Source: Brachypodium distachyon (lineage: Eukaryota; Streptophyta; Magnoliopsida; Poales; Poaceae). From it: 64,000 nt of DNA. The DNA is taken from contig NC_016135.3 of NCBI RefSeq assembly GCF_000005505.3, forward strand, positions 11,874,613-11,938,612. The letters are read 5' to 3'. A program made the translations under genes and the position numbers. Below the pieces are notes generated by a model. The model saw only the letters and a program-made list of their open reading frames with translations, was not told where the DNA came from and searched no databases. Shown in pieces: positions 61,722-64,000 of this stretch (position 1 is its first letter; every line of letters begins with the position of its first letter).

Positions 61722-62689
61722 TTAAATTAGAGTTGGTGATGATGGGTGGGCGCCGTATGTCAACGATAGTAAAATTAAGTCTGTCTTCCACTGGCCTCAG
61801 GATCGAAGAAGAAAGTCCTTTTGCCTCAGGACTGAAAAGTGAAAAAAATTAGCGCCATGACCTGAGAATAATTCCCTCTGCCTCTGTCGCTGTCAACGGG
61901 GCCGTGCAGATTGCCGCGCCTCCGTCTGAGCGCGATAACCCGAAAAGTTACTCCCCATTTGTCCTGTGGGCAAAATATCAAGTTGTCCAATGACAATCCT
62001 TCATTTATTTTTTCATGAGTCTTTGACATGTGGGCCACAAGTGGACAAGGTTTGGATGAGTTTTGCACAAAAACTCAAGTATATTACTGTATTTCACATT
62101 TATTTTGAACGAAAATTCTCTCATTACCTAGAGATGCACTGTTTTACTTTACGTAGAGGAGAGAAATCAGCTCTAGGTAAGAATGTTGCCCTGAGAAAAA
62201 CTGTGATTTCTAGCTGTGAGTATTCGTTCCTGGGCCAAGTCCCCAATTTGGGTATTCTCAATTTGGGCGAAGTCCCCAATCTCTTAACACATACTCCATT
62301 CCTAAAGGTAAGATGTAAGTATTAATAACACCATCTCAGTTTGGGAGTGGTAAGGTGTAACCTCTTTAGTCCTGGAGGTATCCATTGCTTCCAAATGGTT
62401 TGATTTCCACGTGTGATTTTTTCGCCCCACTCATGCTGAATTTCTGGTTCCGTCCCTGAGAGGAACATTGAAAATTAAGCAGGACCGTTGATCCACAACT
62501 CAAAACTTTATGAGTAGTACAAAAATAATCATTTAACAGTTTAGTTCTCACATTTCCAGTGTCCAATGACTATAAATTTTTAAGTTCTCACCATCTTTCG
62601 GTATCCGACGACTATAATTTTTTTTTTAAGAATTGACCTCCTAAATTTTTTTTGACCGAAAACAGTAAGAGAGGCTCATACTGTGGTAT
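61722..62689. other. Spacer of the inverted repeat, left part
   Basis: No gene recognised. The frame at 61966-62325 has no known domain. Confidence 0.4.
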
Positions 62690-63200
62690 ATTAATAATAG
62701 AAGCCACTGAATATTAATGTGCTGCCAGGATCTGGTACTGAAAGAGCAATGTAGAAAGAGATGTTCCAAAGTTTCATCAGCACCAGAAGAACATAGCACA
62801 CAACCAAACTTGAATCAATGTTATAATGTCAATGAGAAAGCATGTTTCTGGTGTTTAGCTTGTCACTGAGAAGCAACCACATAAAGACTTTAATCTTGAG
62901 GGTAAGCATGGATGTCCAAATCCATTTGAAGGGAGTTGGAGGGGAGATATTCTTGAAACAGAATTTGTAGAACTTGCTGGCTGAGAAAGAAGACCGCCAA
63001 GAACGAGTCCATTTATCATCTCTCCACCGTGAGATATCAGCCCTCAAAATCAGCTCATCTAATTCATGCATCTCATCTAAAGATTCAGGAGAAATCAGTG
63101 TACAGAAACCAGCTCCAATAGATCCCAAATCACAAAACTTTTCAATAGAAATGTCCTCCTCTCTGGCATAAGAATAGAGGCAATTGGAATCCACCTTCAA
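62690..63200 (-). pseudogene. LINE fragment (zf-RVT region)
   Basis: On the minus strand a frame reads ISRWRDDKWTRSWRSSFSAS, FKWIWTSMLTLKIKVFMWLL and SDKLNTRN, then in another frame GADETLEHLFLHC. This is the zf-RVT region after LINE reverse transcriptase. RT and RNase H are absent, so this is a small relic. Confidence 0.75.
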
Positions 63201-63384
63201 TTTCGGCCCCGATAATAATAATTATTTGGAATTGGAATCGAGAACAAGTGCATAATAATATTACAGTGGATGCTTCCATACACAAATTGGAATCACGCCC
63301 TCAGCAGTGCATAATAATAGTTATTTGAAATTGGAATACACCTTCAATTTTAACAAAAAAGAATAGACCTTCAGTTTTGGCGCT

Positions 63385-64000
63385 GATTAATCCCGCCTTC
63401 ACTTTCGGCGCCAAGCCGCCAATTAATCCCGCCTTCACTCAGCCCCGATAAATATCATGCTGAAAAGAAATCCCCAAACCTCTCGTCCCAACCACACCGC
63501 TGCCCCTCACCCTACCCGACCCACCCACCTCCTCTCAGTCGCCATGGATCTCGCAGCCCCGTAATAGGAGGCCGCGGAACTCGCCGTCCCGGAGCAAGAG
63601 ACGGTGGATCTCGCCGTCCCGGAGACGGAGGTCGTGGATCTCGCCGACCCGAAGCCCTAGACGTCTACCTCGCCGTGTCCCGGAGCAGGAGGTGGTGGAT
63701 CTCGCCGTCCTGGAGCAGGAGAGGCGTGGATCTCGCCGTCTTGGAGCTGGAGGCCGTGGATCTCGTCAACCCGGAGGCCTAGACGTCTACCTCACCGCCG
63801 TACTGGTCGTCTACCTCGTCGTCAACCAAGTTGCTAGACCGATGCGGCGACCCAAAGGTGCTATTGGATTAGTGACCAAATCCTACTGCTAATTGATTTA
63901 GATTGGGATATTGGTCGCAAAACTGTTTCCTATTCTTGCAAAATGCTACTGCAAAGTGCTACATGAATCTGTGATTGTGATTGCACAGGACTCCTGTCTA
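63385..64000. repeat. Right arm of the large inverted repeat, cut by the window edge
   Basis: Counterpart of 60925-61580 in opposite orientation. It has fewer minisatellite units and a tandem doubling of ATTAATCCCGCCTTCACT near 63397 and 63423. Homology is still strong within about ten bases of the window end, so the arm probably continues. Confidence 0.9.

Overview
This window is nuclear DNA of a grass, probably a large repeat-rich Pooideae or Triticeae-type genome. The evidence is the set of transposon families: CACTA, PIF/Harbinger, a Mutator-like element with a plant mobile domain, Stowaway MITEs, plant L1-type LINEs and a Copia element. Plant spliceosomal introns are present and host genes are very sparse. 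No bacterial operons, rRNA genes or CRISPR arrays were seen. The species cannot be fixed from sequence alone.

Layout, left to right. 0.5-3.3 kb: a Stowaway-like MITE split by a 5'-truncated LINE. 6.1-7.1 kb: a small MITE and a GC-rich element with inverted termini. 7.4-13.8 kb: a complete but decayed Copia retrotransposon with both LTRs, a 5-bp target duplication and a MITE inside gag. 13.8-20.4 kb: low-information intergenic DNA with a 251-bp tandem duplication. 20.4-21.6 kb: an internally deleted PIF/Harbinger element with TTA target duplications. 22.2-23.4 kb: the only convincing host gene, a three-exon BOI/SBP-type RING E3 ubiquitin ligase on the minus strand. 24-28 kb: MITEs, one nested in another, and a microsatellite. 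28.2-32 kb: a decayed Mutator-like element carrying both a MULE transposase and a plant mobile domain. 35.3-41.9 kb: a nearly full-length but frameshifted LINE inside a GC-rich MITE. 43.5-44.0 kb: a five-copy, about 119-bp satellite. 45-49.7 kb: a probable non-coding LTR-type element with a hAT-like MITE inside it. 52.4-64 kb: one CACTA terminus followed by a second CACTA whose transposase gene (three exons, 1145 codons) appears uninterrupted, then a large inverted repeat that runs off the right edge.

Most genes here do not act as a pathway; they are layers of mobile DNA whose order of insertion can be read from target duplications. The two loci most likely to be functional are the RING ligase gene and the CACTA transposase. 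No clearly new biological system was found. The best candidates for novelty are the intact CACTA with the unexplained inverted repeat next to it and the MULE-plus-plant-mobile-domain element.
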